A stretch of DNA of 64,000 nucleotides from Bradyrhizobium sp. 164 (GTDB lineage Bacteria > Pseudomonadota > Alphaproteobacteria > Rhizobiales > Xanthobacteraceae). How positions within the stretch are numbered: the stretch's first letter is position 1; each line of letters opens with the position of its first letter. Below, in pieces: positions 41,300 through 50,451 of the stretch. A program made the translations under genes and the position numbers. The notes under the pieces are model-generated. The model had not been told where the DNA came from. It saw nothing but the letters and a program-made list of their open reading frames with translations, and searched no databases. The stretch is taken from NCBI RefSeq assembly GCF_023073715.1, contig NZ_JADPKA010000083.1, positions 310,001 to 374,000 on the forward strand, in the 5' to 3' direction.

Positions 41300-42043
41300 T
41301 CACGCAAAGATGCGCGGGCGCAGTCCGGCATGAAACCAGGTGATCATGGAATAGATGTCATAGACCGGCAACCCGACCTCGGCCTGGAGCGCTGCGGCGT
41401 AAGGCGGCATGTTGGTGCATTCGAGCACGATGGCGCCGACGTCCGGATTCTCCGCGATGAGCTGCTTGCCAGCTTCGACCACGTCGCGCTCGGCTTGCGC
41501 CACGTCCATGTCGTCCTTCTCGGCCTTGATCAGGACGCGAAAAAACTCCTTGCCGTTTTCGGTGCCGACCAGCGGCGTATCGAGCGGCACGCCGGCACCT
41601 TCGAGATGGGCGGGCGAGAGCGTCGAGCCCGACACCGTGACGAGGCCGACGCGCTTGCCGGGCGGCAAGGTCGCCTGCACCCACGGCACCTGCATCAGCG
41701 ACGAGGTCGCAACCGGCACGCCGACGGCGGCCGCGATTTCCTTCTGGAACAACGAGAGGAAGCCGCAATTGGTGGTGATGGCTTCGGCCCCGAGCCGCAC
41801 CAGGTCTTTCGCGGCATCGATGAAATCGGGCAGCAGGCCGGCTGCGCCCTTCAGCACCACCTTCTCCGGCGAAGCGCCACTCACCACGCGATAAAGCACG
41901 GGGAACGGCCAGGTCGTGCCGTTGCCCATGTCGCCGGGGATGCGCGGAAAGCGCGCTTCCAGCATCAAAATACCGAGCGGCGCGCCATAGATGGCCTTGC
42001 CGCCACGGGCAATGCGGGAGGACGAATTGGCTGGAGGAGTCAT
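41300..42043 (-). CDS. aspartate/glutamate racemase family protein
   Basis: A 247-residue member of the Asp/Glu/hydantoin racemase superfamily, with the two catalytic-type cysteines in TTNCGFL and LECTNMPPYA. It begins with a hydrophilic tail (TPPANSSSRIARGGKAIYG) and has LVTVSGSTLSPAHLEGAG in the middle. It sits 9 bases after the D-amino-acid dehydrogenase gene, suggesting that it interconverts L and D forms of an amino acid or hydantoin for that oxidase. The exact substrate is unknown; arylmalonate decarboxylase-like relatives exist but usually have one Cys. Confidence 0.85.
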   Translation of the reverse strand: MTPPANSSSRIARGGKAIYGAPLGILMLEARFPRIPGDMGNGTTWPFPVLYRVVSGASPEKVVLKGAAGLLPDFIDAAKDLVRLGAEAITTNCGFLSLFQKEIAAAVGVPVATSSLMQVPWVQATLPPGKRVGLVTVSGSTLSPAHLEGAGVPLDTPLVGTENGKEFFRVLIKAEKDDMDVAQAERDVVEAGKQLIAENPDVGAIVLECTNMPPYAAALQAEVGLPVYDIYSMITWFHAGLRPRIFA

Positions 42044-42052
42044 GGTGCGATC

Positions 42053-43318
42053 TCAGAGGAAACGATCGGGTGCGAACGGCGCCAGCGGAATCTCAGGCTG
42101 CTTGCCGCTGAGGAGCTGCGCGACCAGACGGCCGGTACGCGCCGAGCCGACCAGGCCGATGTGGCCATGGCCGAAGGCATAGACGATATCGCGTGAGGCC
42201 CGCGCATGGCCGATGCAGGGCCGTCCATCCGGCATGCTCGGACGATGACCGAGCCAGGTCTTGATGCGCGAGGCTGGCATGTCCTTCGGCAGCTTGGGGA
42301 ACATGCTGATGAGGTGGTTGCGCAGGATTTCGGCTCGCTTCCAGTTTGGCGCGGCTTCGAGGCCGGCGATCTCGACCGTGCCGGCAGCGCGCAGGCCCCT
42401 GTCGGTCCAGTTCACCACCATCTTGGCATCGGACGCCATCATCGAGCTGCGCGGCCCCGATTCCGGGTTCTCGATCATGACGTGATAGCCGCGTTCGGTC
42501 TCGAGCGGCAGCGGATCGCCGAGGGACGCAGTAAGTTGCTTCGAGCGGGCGCCCGCCGCCACCACTGCGGCATCGCACGCGATCTCGCCGGTCTCGGTGA
42601 CGACGGCGACGAGCTTGTCGCCGGAGAGTTTTAGCCCTGTCGCCTTGGCGCGCACGTGCTTCGCACCGCTGGCGAGCGCGTGATTGGCGAGCGCTGCGAC
42701 ATAGGCGCCGGGATTGCGGCAGCGGCCGGCCTCCTCCACCACCACGCCAAAGGTATAGCGCGGATGCAGGTCCGGCTCGCGCTGGCGCATCTCGTCCGCG
42801 TTAAGCTCGAGCCATTCGACACCGACGCGCTTGCGCAGGCGCCAGCCGAGATCGCTATCGAAGTTGCCGCGCGACGGGAACACGTGCATCACGCCGTTGC
42901 GCTCGATCAGTTCAGGCACGCCCGCCTCCTCCGCGAGCTTTTTGTGCAGCAGCGGTGCGTCCTTCAGCAGGTCGCGCAGCGCAAAGGCGGTCTTCTCGAC
43001 CCGCGTCTCGGTCCAGCCCGAGAGCAGATACTTGATCAGCCAGGGCAGCGCTTTCGGCAGATAAGACCAGCGGATCGCGAGCGGGCCGAGCGGATCCATC
43101 AGATAACCCGGTACCTTCTTCCAGACGCCCGGCTCGGCCGGCGGGATCACCGAATGCGAGGACAGCCAGCCGGCATTGCCATAGCTTGCCGCCTGCTCGC
43201 CACCGGGCTGGCCCGGATCGATCAGCGTGACGCGATGGCCCTCGCGCAGCGCCTCGATGGCGCTGATCACGCCGATCGCGCCGGCACCGATGATGGCGAC
43301 GTGGCGGCCGGTCGCCAT
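42053..43318 (-). CDS. D-amino acid dehydrogenase (DadA-like FAD oxidoreductase)
   Basis: A 421-residue DAO-family flavoprotein that would oxidise a D-amino acid to its keto acid at the membrane. It has the Rossmann motif IIGAGAIGVISAIEAL (about 9-24), EQAASYGNAGWLSSHSVIPP typical of DadA, and the C-terminal HRPSMPDGRPCIGHARASRD and GHGHIGLVGSARTG. Only 3 bases separate it from the upstream ThDP-enzyme gene. Homology supports the class but not the amino-acid specificity. Confidence 0.9.
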   Translation of the reverse strand: MATGRHVAIIGAGAIGVISAIEALREGHRVTLIDPGQPGGEQAASYGNAGWLSSHSVIPPAEPGVWKKVPGYLMDPLGPLAIRWSYLPKALPWLIKYLLSGWTETRVEKTAFALRDLLKDAPLLHKKLAEEAGVPELIERNGVMHVFPSRGNFDSDLGWRLRKRVGVEWLELNADEMRQREPDLHPRYTFGVVVEEAGRCRNPGAYVAALANHALASGAKHVRAKATGLKLSGDKLVAVVTETGEIACDAAVVAAGARSKQLTASLGDPLPLETERGYHVMIENPESGPRSSMMASDAKMVVNWTDRGLRAAGTVEIAGLEAAPNWKRAEILRNHLISMFPKLPKDMPASRIKTWLGHRPSMPDGRPCIGHARASRDIVYAFGHGHIGLVGSARTGRLVAQLLSGKQPEIPLAPFAPDRFL

Positions 43319-43321
43319 CGC

Positions 43322-44983
43322 CTAAGCCTTCGCCGCCGGCACAAAGTCCTTGCCGACCGAGATCGCGCGCGGATCGATGATGCAGTGGAGGATCGACGGC
43401 TTGCCCGAGGCGAGCGCGCGCTCGAACGCCGGTGCGAACTGCTCCGTGCGCTCGACGCGCTCGCCATGGCCGCCGAACGCTTTCGCGTACATCGCGAAAT
43501 CAGGGTTCTTGAGCTGGGTGCCGACGACGCGGCCGGGATAATCCCGCTCCTGGTGCATGCGGATGGTGCCGTATTGCGAATTGTCGACGATGATGACGAT
43601 CAGCGGTGCGTCATACTGCACGGCGGTGGCGAACTCCTGGCCGTTCATCAGGAAGCAGCCGTCGCCGGCAAAGGCGACGACGACGCGGTCGGGATATTGC
43701 CGTTTTGCCAGCACGCCCGCCGGCACACCATAGCCCATCGAGCCCGAGGTCGGCGCGAGCTGCGCGGCAAAGCTGTGGAAGCGGTGATGGCGATGAATCC
43801 AGCCGGCATAATTGCCGGCGCCGTTGCAGATGATCGCGTCCTTGGGCAGGCGGTCGCGCAGCCAGGTCATGATCTGGCCGTACTGGAACGTGCCCGGCAG
43901 CTCGCGCGCCTCCTCGGTCCAGGCGAGATAATCGGCATGCGCCTTCGCCGCTTCGCCCTTCCAGGCCAACGTCCCGGCGGGCTTCAGCGTCTCGACGGCC
44001 GCCGCGAACGCAGCGGGTGTCGCCTGGATCGCCAGCGCCGGCTGATAGACGCGGCCGAGCTCTTCGGAGCCCGGATGCACGTGGATCAGCTTCTGCTGCG
44101 GGGTCGGAATGCCGAGCAGCGTGTAGGACGAGGACGGCATCTCCGACATGCGGCCGCCGATGAGCAGAATGACGTCGGCCCCCTCGATGCGCGCCTTCAG
44201 GCCCGGGCTCGGCCCGATGCCGAGATCGCCGGCGTAATGCGAATGGTCGGCATCGATCAGCGAAGCCCGGCGGAACGAGGTCGCCACCGGCAGGTCGAAG
44301 CGCTCGGCAAAGCGGGCGACGCTCTTGGTCGCCTCATCCGTCCAGCGCGAGCCGCCGAGAATGACCATCGGCGCCTTGGCGCCGGCGAGCATGTCGCCGA
44401 GCTTCTCGATATCGGCAGGGGCCGGCCAGCTCACCGCCGGCTCGATGCGCATGGCGTCGGCAACCGCCGCGGTCTCGGTCAGCATGTTCTCCGGGAGCGC
44501 GATCACGACGGGACCAGGGCGGCCCTGCATGGCGACACGGAAGGCGCGCGCGACCAGCTCCGGAATGCGGTCGGGGCGATCGATCTCGACGGCCCATTTC
44601 GCTATGGTGCCGAACACGGCCTTGTAGTCCAGCTCCTGGAACGCCTCGCGCTCGCGCATGCCGGTATCGACCTGGCCGACGAACAGGATCATCGGCGTCG
44701 AATCCTGCATCGCGATGTGGACGCCGTGGCTGGCATTGGTCGCGCCGGGCCCGCGCGTGACGAAGCAGATTCCGGGGCGGCCGGTGAGCTTACCGTAGGC
44801 CTCCGCCATCATCGCAGCGCCGCCTTCGGCGCGGCAGATCACGACATCGATCGGGCTGTCGTGCAGCGCATCGAGGGCCGCCAGATAGCTCTCACCCGGC
44901 ACGCAGGTGACGCGCTCGACGCCCTGGGCGACGAGCTGATCGATCAGGATCTGGCCCCCGGTGCGGGTGTTGCGAATGGTCAT
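43322..44983 (-). CDS. thiamine diphosphate-dependent enzyme (acetolactate synthase/decarboxylase-like)
   Basis: A 553-residue ThDP enzyme of the acetolactate synthase/benzoylformate decarboxylase superfamily, with N-terminal PYR domain (candidate activating Glu41 in CVPGES), central domain and C-terminal PP domain with the metal-binding GDGCFLMNGQE and NSQYGT. The ATG at 44983 follows GAGGGA; the 30 bases before it are open but unlikely coding. It heads the operon ahead of a D-amino acid dehydrogenase, so a decarboxylase or lyase acting on the resulting keto acid is plausible. Substrate unknown; a true acetolactate synthase is less likely because no small subunit is present. Confidence 0.88.
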   Translation of the reverse strand: MTIRNTRTGGQILIDQLVAQGVERVTCVPGESYLAALDALHDSPIDVVICRAEGGAAMMAEAYGKLTGRPGICFVTRGPGATNASHGVHIAMQDSTPMILFVGQVDTGMREREAFQELDYKAVFGTIAKWAVEIDRPDRIPELVARAFRVAMQGRPGPVVIALPENMLTETAAVADAMRIEPAVSWPAPADIEKLGDMLAGAKAPMVILGGSRWTDEATKSVARFAERFDLPVATSFRRASLIDADHSHYAGDLGIGPSPGLKARIEGADVILLIGGRMSEMPSSSYTLLGIPTPQQKLIHVHPGSEELGRVYQPALAIQATPAAFAAAVETLKPAGTLAWKGEAAKAHADYLAWTEEARELPGTFQYGQIMTWLRDRLPKDAIICNGAGNYAGWIHRHHRFHSFAAQLAPTSGSMGYGVPAGVLAKRQYPDRVVVAFAGDGCFLMNGQEFATAVQYDAPLIVIIVDNSQYGTIRMHQERDYPGRVVGTQLKNPDFAMYAKAFGGHGERVERTEQFAPAFERALASGKPSILHCIIDPRAISVGKDFVPAAKA

Positions 44984-45242
44984 GACGGCTCCCTCAAGGC
45001 TTCGGCGATGCACTCTATTCGGGAACTGGGGTAGGACAGGCCGCGAAAGCGCGCAAGATCGAAAGGCTTCTCGCCGCCTGCGCAGCCGTCATGCCGGTCC
45101 CTGCCGTTTGCACTTCAGCCCCGTGCGACGGCCACCCCTGGAGTGGACCCGCAGATGATCAAGGGCTTCGCGATCGTCGTGATGGCGAGCTTAGAGGTCT
45201 TCCACTACGATCCGGTCAAATTGACTCGCCTGGAGCACCGGA

Positions 45243-45932
45243 ATGCAAACCATCGGCCTGATCGGGGGCATGAGCTGGGAGAGCACTGCGTTCTATTACA
45301 GGCTCATCAACGAGCGGGTCCGCGACCGCGTGGGCAAGCTGCATTCGGCGCCGCTGCTGCTGTATTCCTACGATTTTCAGGAGATCAAGGAGATGCAGTA
45401 TGCCGGCCGCTGGCGGGAGGCGGCGACGAGCCTGTCCGAGATCGCGCGGCGCCTCGAAAGCGCCGGCGCCCGGGCGATCGTGCTGTGCACGAACACGATG
45501 CACAAACTGGCGCCCGAGATCATGGCGAGCGTCACCGTGCCGTTCATTCACATCGGCGATGCGACGGCGGAGCGGATCCGGGCGAAGGGATACCGGCGGG
45601 TCGGACTGCTCGGCACCAGGTTCACGATGGAGGAAGACTTCTACATCGACCGATTGCGCGCGCACGATCTCGATGCCATGATTCCTCCCGCGGACGAGCG
45701 CGCCGAGGTGAACCGCATCATCTACGACGAGCTGTGCCTCGGGACTGTCGCTGCACCCTCGCGCCGTTGCTATCAAGGGGCAATGGCGGCGCTCGTCGAG
45801 CGCGGCGCGGAGTGCATCATCCTCGGCTGCACCGAGATCACGATGCTGGTCGGCCCTGACGATACCTCGGTCGAGACGTTCGACACGACCGCCATTCACG
45901 CCGAGACGGCCGCCGACTTCGCGATCGGGTGA
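45243..45932 (+). CDS. aspartate/glutamate racemase (aspartate racemase type)
   Basis: A 229-residue PLP-independent racemase. It begins MQTIGLIGGMSWESTAFYYR, the hallmark of aspartate racemases, and carries the catalytic cysteines in VLCTNTMHK and IILGCTEITM. It is close in length to E. coli YgeA. It is divergent from the ThDP/DadA/racemase/SDR operon, 259 bases away, so two racemases flank one amino-acid-degrading gene set. Its role may be to supply the D-substrate or to work on its own in D-amino acid metabolism. Confidence 0.93.
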   Translation: MQTIGLIGGMSWESTAFYYRLINERVRDRVGKLHSAPLLLYSYDFQEIKEMQYAGRWREAATSLSEIARRLESAGARAIVLCTNTMHKLAPEIMASVTVPFIHIGDATAERIRAKGYRRVGLLGTRFTMEEDFYIDRLRAHDLDAMIPPADERAEVNRIIYDELCLGTVAAPSRRCYQGAMAALVERGAECIILGCTEITMLVGPDDTSVETFDTTAIHAETAADFAIG

Positions 45933-46003
45933 ATCTGTATCAAGTCCCGGCGACGGCAGCACGCCACCAGGCAGGCGGTGCTGGGGTGAAGCCCCTCTCT
46001 CCA

Positions 46004-46059
46004 CGTCATTGCGAGCCATCGGGCCGCGCTTCGCGCGGACCCGTTGGCTCGCAATGACG
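46004..46059. repeat. palindromic intergenic repeat
   Basis: CGTCATTGCGAGCCA (46004-46018) and TGGCTCGCAATGACG (46045-46059) are perfect 15-base inverted copies around a second small hairpin (CGCGCTTCGCGCG). It lies between the convergent racemase and uxuA genes. Confidence 0.8.
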
Positions 46060-46099
46060 GTGTGGATAAACGCCTCGCTAACGGATGAGAAGCGAGCCT

Positions 46100-47290
46100 C
46101 TACCGATGCTGGATCGCCCTGATCGCGCCACGGAGCTCGGCGAGGCCGCGCAGGCGGCCGATGGCGGTGTAGCCGGGATTGGTGCGCTTGGTGGCGGCGA
46201 GATCGTCGAGCATGCGGTGGCCATGGTCGGGACGGAAAACAATCCTCTTGTCCGGCGAGCGCCGCGCATTCTCCTTGAGCAGCGCCTTGAGCACTGCGAT
46301 CATGTCGACGTCGCCGTCGAGGTGATCGGATTCGTAGAAGGAGAGACCATCAGCCTCGCGCTTTGTTGCGCGCAGATGGGCAAAGGCGATGCGAGGGCCA
46401 AAGCGCTCCGCCATCGCAGGCAGATCGTTCTCGGCGCGCACGCCGAGCGATCCAGTGCACAGGCAGATGCCGTTGGCCTTGGACGGCACGGCGTCGAACA
46501 GCGCCTGGTAGTCCTCGGCCGTCGAGGCAACGCGCGGCAGGCCGAACAGCGGGCGCGGCGGATCATCCGGATGCAGCGTCAGCGATACACCGAGTTGCTC
46601 GGCGACCGGCGCGACACGGCCCAGGAATTCGGCAAGATGCCGCCGCAGGATCTTCGGCGTGATGTCGCGATACGTCTCGAGCCGATCGCGGAATTGCGGG
46701 ATGGTCATCGGCTCGGTGGTCGAGCCCGGCAGCGCGCTGGCAATGACCATCACGAGATAGTCGATGTCGGCCTGGCTCATCTTGTCCAACAGCTGTTTCG
46801 CGCGGGCCTGCTGCTCCGGCGAATACTCCTGAAGCGCAGCAGGACGCTTGAGGATATGCAGCTCGAAGGCGGCAAAGCGGTCCTGGTCGAAGCGCATGGC
46901 GCGGGCGCCGTTCGGCAGCTCCCATTCCAGATCGGTGCGGCACCAGTCGACGACAGGCATGAAATTGTAGCAGATGATCTTGATGCCCGAAGCGGCCACC
47001 GCTTCGAGACTCGCGATCCACGCCTCGATCGACTTCGTCGCCTTAGCCCCGAGTCGCTTGACGTCGTCGGGGATCGGAATTGATTCCACCACTGACCAGG
47101 TCAGTTGCGAGCGGCCGGGCTGCCCGTTCTCAACGAAATTCTTGCGCTCCTCGACCGCCTTGCGCGTCCAGGCCTCGCCGATCGGCACCTGATGCAGCGC
47201 CGAGACAATGTCCGTCGCGCCGGCCTGCCTGACATCGTCGAGCGAGACTGGATCGTCCGGCCCGTACCAGCGCCATCCTTCCAGCATCAT
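46100..47290 (-). CDS. uxuA: mannonate dehydratase
   Basis: UxuA dehydrates D-mannonate to 2-keto-3-deoxygluconate, the committed step of hexuronate catabolism. The 396-residue product matches the family in length and has the N-terminal EGWRWYGPDDPVSLDDVRQAG, the metal-site stretches ICYNFMPVVDW, LTLHPDDPP and the C-terminal RPDHGHRMLDD. It is the last gene of the hexuronate operon, 13 bases after the idnD-like gene, and ends next to a palindromic repeat. Two adjacent ATG codons could start it. Confidence 0.95.
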   Translation of the reverse strand: MMLEGWRWYGPDDPVSLDDVRQAGATDIVSALHQVPIGEAWTRKAVEERKNFVENGQPGRSQLTWSVVESIPIPDDVKRLGAKATKSIEAWIASLEAVAASGIKIICYNFMPVVDWCRTDLEWELPNGARAMRFDQDRFAAFELHILKRPAALQEYSPEQQARAKQLLDKMSQADIDYLVMVIASALPGSTTEPMTIPQFRDRLETYRDITPKILRRHLAEFLGRVAPVAEQLGVSLTLHPDDPPRPLFGLPRVASTAEDYQALFDAVPSKANGICLCTGSLGVRAENDLPAMAERFGPRIAFAHLRATKREADGLSFYESDHLDGDVDMIAVLKALLKENARRSPDKRIVFRPDHGHRMLDDLAATKRTNPGYTAIGRLRGLAELRGAIRAIQHR

Positions 47291-47303
47291 GCGTTGTCTC
47301 CGA

Positions 47304-48353
47304 TCAATTCGCGGTCAGCACGACCTTGACGCTCTGCGAGCGGTCGAGCGCCAGCCTGAGCGCATCGGGCGCGGTCGACAGCGGCCGCTCCGCGGTGACC
47401 AGCGACAGCACGTCGACGCTGCCGTCCGCGATCAGTTCCACCGCCGTCATGAACTCCAAGCCAAAGCGGAACGAGCCGCGCAGGTCGATCTCCTTCGCCA
47501 TCACTGCGTTCGACGGCGTCAGGATCTGCCCGCCCGGCAGATTACCGATCTGCACCACGACACCGCCGCGCCTGACGATGCCGATCGCGCTGGAAAGGCC
47601 GGCGGCCGTGCCCGAGACCTCGAAGGCGACATCATAGGGACGCGATGCGGCGTGCGCCTTCAGACCCTCTTCGCCGCCCGAAACGTTCTCGACATGCGAG
47701 GCGCCGAGCCGGGTCGCGAAGGCCAGCGGCGCCGGCGCAATGTCGGCCACCGTGACATCAGTCATACCGGCGCGACGCGCGGCCAGCATGGTCAGCAGCC
47801 CGATCGGGCCGGCGCCGAAGATGATGCCGCGCTTGCCCTCGATGTTGCCAGCGCGCGCGACCGCGTGCAGGCAGACCGCGAGCGGTTCGGCCAGCGCCGC
47901 GGCCTGATAGGAGACGTGGTCCGGTATCTTCACGCACTGCGCGGGAATCGCGTCGAAATAATTGGCGAAGCCGCCCTGCATGTGCGGCGTCTTCGAGGCC
48001 GAGCCCATGAAGTAGATGTTCTCGCAGAGATTCGGCCGCCCCTCGCGGCAGGCGACGCAATGGCCGCACCAGCGCGACGGGTTGACGGCGATGCGGTCGC
48101 CGATCTTCAGGTTCGCCGCGGCGCCGGCGATCTCCACGACCTCGCCGGAGATCTCGTGACCGAGCACCAGCGGCGACTTCACGACGAAATCGCCGGTGCG
48201 TGCGTGGCGGAAATAGTGCATGTCCGAGCCGCAGATGCCGCCGGCGCCGAACCGGACGCGCACCATGCCGTCGCTGAGCTTGTCGAGCGGATGCTCGATC
48301 ATGCGCAGGTCTTCGGGCCCGAATAGGGTTGCGGCAAGAGCAGTGGAAGTCAT
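47304..48353 (-). CDS. zinc-dependent L-idonate/L-gulonate 5-dehydrogenase-like protein
   Basis: A 349-residue medium-chain zinc alcohol dehydrogenase. It has the catalytic zinc ligands CGSDMHYF and GHEISGEV, the structural zinc cluster CGHCVACREGRPNLC and the dinucleotide motif GAGPIGLL. It most resembles L-idonate 5-dehydrogenase. Between a TRAP transporter and uxuA, the natural substrate could be L-gulonate or L-idonate oxidised at C5 to fructuronate or 5-ketogluconate. The ATG at 48353 overlaps the dctM stop as ATGA. Substrate identity is inference. Confidence 0.85.
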   Translation of the reverse strand: MTSTALAATLFGPEDLRMIEHPLDKLSDGMVRVRFGAGGICGSDMHYFRHARTGDFVVKSPLVLGHEISGEVVEIAGAAANLKIGDRIAVNPSRWCGHCVACREGRPNLCENIYFMGSASKTPHMQGGFANYFDAIPAQCVKIPDHVSYQAAALAEPLAVCLHAVARAGNIEGKRGIIFGAGPIGLLTMLAARRAGMTDVTVADIAPAPLAFATRLGASHVENVSGGEEGLKAHAASRPYDVAFEVSGTAAGLSSAIGIVRRGGVVVQIGNLPGGQILTPSNAVMAKEIDLRGSFRFGLEFMTAVELIADGSVDVLSLVTAERPLSTAPDALRLALDRSQSVKVVLTAN

Positions 48354-49756
48354 TTGGAAAGTCCCATGTATTTTGGCAGCCAGAGGGTCAGTTCGGGAAT
48401 GTAGGTGATCGCGATCAGCGCGAGCATCAGCGGCACCAGCCACGGCAGGATCGCCACCGTCGTACGCTCGACCGAGAGTTTTGCCACGCGGGCGAGCACG
48501 AACAGCACCATGCCGAGCGGCGGGTGCAGCAGTCCGATCATCAGGTTCAGCGTCATGATCAAGCCGAAATGGATGGGATCGATGCCGAGCTTGAGCACGA
48601 TCGGCAGCAGGATCGGCACCAAAATGGTGATCGCCGCCGTGGTGTCGATGAAGCAACCGACGAACAGGATCAGGACGTTGGCGAGCGCCAGGAACACCCA
48701 TTTGTTGTGGGTGATGCTGAGCATCCAGTCCGACAACATCTGCGCCGCCTGCGACACCGTCAGCAGCCAGGCGAAGATCGAGGCTGCCGTGACGATGAAC
48801 AGCACCGAGGCCGTGGTCTCGATAGTGTCGAAGGTCGCCTTGGCGACGGTCTGGAACGTCATCGTGCGATAGCGCACGAGGCCGAGGAACAGCGACCAGA
48901 TCACCGCGGCGACGGCGGCTTCCGTGGGCGTGAACCAGCCGAGGGTCATGCCGCCGATCAGGATCACCGGCGCCATCAGCGCCATCACCGCGGAGAAGTC
49001 GAAATACCAGTCGATCACCAGCAGCGTGCCGAGACCGATCACTACCGCCATGTTGGTCGACATGCCGGCGAGCGTCATCAGCCAGATCGCAAGCGGGAAC
49101 GACAGCACGATGACGATCTCAAGCCCGGCCGAGCCGAGCTGCGGCCAGGAGAACGGCGTATCGCTGCCCCATTTGTTCTTGTGCGCGAAGTAGGTGACGG
49201 TGGCCATCATGAACAGGGTCAGGACGACGCCGGGAATGACGCCGCCGAGGAACAGCGCGCCGATCGAGACGTTCGCCATCATGCCGTAGATCACGAAGGG
49301 CAGCGACGGCGGGATGATGGGTCCGAGCGTCGCCGAGGCCGCGGTGACGCCGACCGAAAACTCGGTGGAGTAGCCGTGGTCCTTCATCGCCTTGATCTCG
49401 ATGGTGCCGAGACCGGCGGCATCGGCTATCGCGGTGCCTGACATCCCGGAGAAGATCACCGAGCCGATGATGTTGACGTGGCCGAGGCCGCCGCGCATCC
49501 AGCCAACGAGCGCAACGGCGAATTTGTAGATGCGCCCCGTAACGCCGGCGATGTTCATGAGGTTGCCGGCCAGAATGAAGAACGGCACGGCGAGCAGCGG
49601 AAAGCTCTCGACGCCGGCGATCATGCGCTGCGCCAGCGTGACGTCGGGCGTCACGCCGCTGACCAGGATGTAGAGCAGCGACGACGCGGCCATGGCAATC
49701 GCCACGGGAACGCCGAGCAGCATCAGGATGAGAAAGCCTCCGAGCAACAGCAGCAT
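48350..49756 (-). CDS. dctM: TRAP transporter large permease subunit
   Basis: DctM is the substrate-translocating permease of a sodium-dependent TRAP transporter. The 468-residue protein has about 12 hydrophobic helices and the family signatures GVPVAIAMAASSLLYI, VPFFILAGNLMNIAG, ATLGPIIPPSLPFVIYG and GLLHPPLGMVLFV. Four bases separate it from dctQ. I use the ATG at 49756 rather than an upstream start that would add ten polar residues. Substrate range follows the binding protein. Confidence 0.94.
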   Translation of the reverse strand: MLLLLGGFLILMLLGVPVAIAMAASSLLYILVSGVTPDVTLAQRMIAGVESFPLLAVPFFILAGNLMNIAGVTGRIYKFAVALVGWMRGGLGHVNIIGSVIFSGMSGTAIADAAGLGTIEIKAMKDHGYSTEFSVGVTAASATLGPIIPPSLPFVIYGMMANVSIGALFLGGVIPGVVLTLFMMATVTYFAHKNKWGSDTPFSWPQLGSAGLEIVIVLSFPLAIWLMTLAGMSTNMAVVIGLGTLLVIDWYFDFSAVMALMAPVILIGGMTLGWFTPTEAAVAAVIWSLFLGLVRYRTMTFQTVAKATFDTIETTASVLFIVTAASIFAWLLTVSQAAQMLSDWMLSITHNKWVFLALANVLILFVGCFIDTTAAITILVPILLPIVLKLGIDPIHFGLIMTLNLMIGLLHPPLGMVLFVLARVAKLSVERTTVAILPWLVPLMLALIAITYIPELTLWLPKYMGLSK

Positions 49757-49760
49757 GGTC

Positions 49761-50339
49761 CTATCCTTCCGATCCGTCGTAGGCACCGGGACGTTCGAGG
49801 ACCGAGTAGCCTTGCCGCCAGTTCTGCATTGCCACCTGCACCGAGCGTGCGAACATCAGCACGAAGCCGAGCAGCACGGCATAATATACGTAGTCCTTGG
49901 GAAGATTGATCGTGGTCATCTGCTCGTCGCCGATGATCTGGATATAGACCCAGACCAGCTTGATGGCGTAGCCGAAGAAGACGATCCGGATCAGGTCGAT
50001 CACCGTCGACAGCGCGCGCGCCACGGGTTGCGGCAGATAGCGGTAGACGAGATCGACCTGGATGTGGCGCGACAGCCGCACGCACATCGAGGAGCCGATG
50101 AAGACCACGCCGATCAGGCAGTAGGTCGCGATCTCTTCGGTCCAGGCGTAGCTGTCGTTGAGCACGTAACGGGTGAAGAACTGGAGGAAGACGGCAAGCG
50201 CCATCACCCAGAAGATCGCGAGCGCCAGCCAGTCCTCGAGCGCGTAGATGCCGAGATCGACCTTCGGCGTCGCCTCTTCCTCGAAGGTATGGGCGATCTC
50301 GTCCGCGGTGATCTGCCGGTGGATTTCGGCGGTCGACAT
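49761..50339 (-). CDS. dctQ: TRAP transporter small permease subunit
   Basis: DctQ is the four-helix small membrane subunit of the same TRAP transporter. The 192-residue protein has a polar N-terminal extension of about 30 residues and then helices including DWLALAIFWVMALAVFLQFF and YAWTEEIATYCLIGVVFIGS. The family motif FTRYVLNDSYAWTEE is present. It is separated from dctP by a palindromic repeat and followed by dctM. Confidence 0.92.
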   Translation of the reverse strand: MSTAEIHRQITADEIAHTFEEEATPKVDLGIYALEDWLALAIFWVMALAVFLQFFTRYVLNDSYAWTEEIATYCLIGVVFIGSSMCVRLSRHIQVDLVYRYLPQPVARALSTVIDLIRIVFFGYAIKLVWVYIQIIGDEQMTTINLPKDYVYYAVLLGFVLMFARSVQVAMQNWRQGYSVLERPGAYDGSEG

Positions 50340-50367
50340 GGGTTGCTCCTCAATGGACCTCAACGTC

Positions 50368-50440
50368 GTTCCGGGGCGACGCGTCAGCGTCGAACCCGGA
50401 ACCTCGAGATTCCGGGTTCTCGCTTCGCGAGCCCCGGAAT
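50368..50440. repeat. nested palindromic repeat between dctP and dctQ
   Basis: GTTCCGGGGC (50368-50377) pairs with GCCCCGGAAT (50431-50440), and inside it AACCCGGAA (50393-50401) pairs with TTCCGGGTT (50410-50418). The whole element would fold into a branched RNA hairpin in the dctPQM transcript. Same family as the repeat at 15190. Confidence 0.78.
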
Positions 50441-50451
50441 GACAGCCACTG

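Noticed and set aside
43322..44983. The ThDP enzyme as a biosynthetic acetolactate synthase large subunit (ilvB)
   Set aside because: No ilvN or ilvC is adjacent, and it is co-transcribed with a D-amino acid dehydrogenase and racemase, so a catabolic role fits better.
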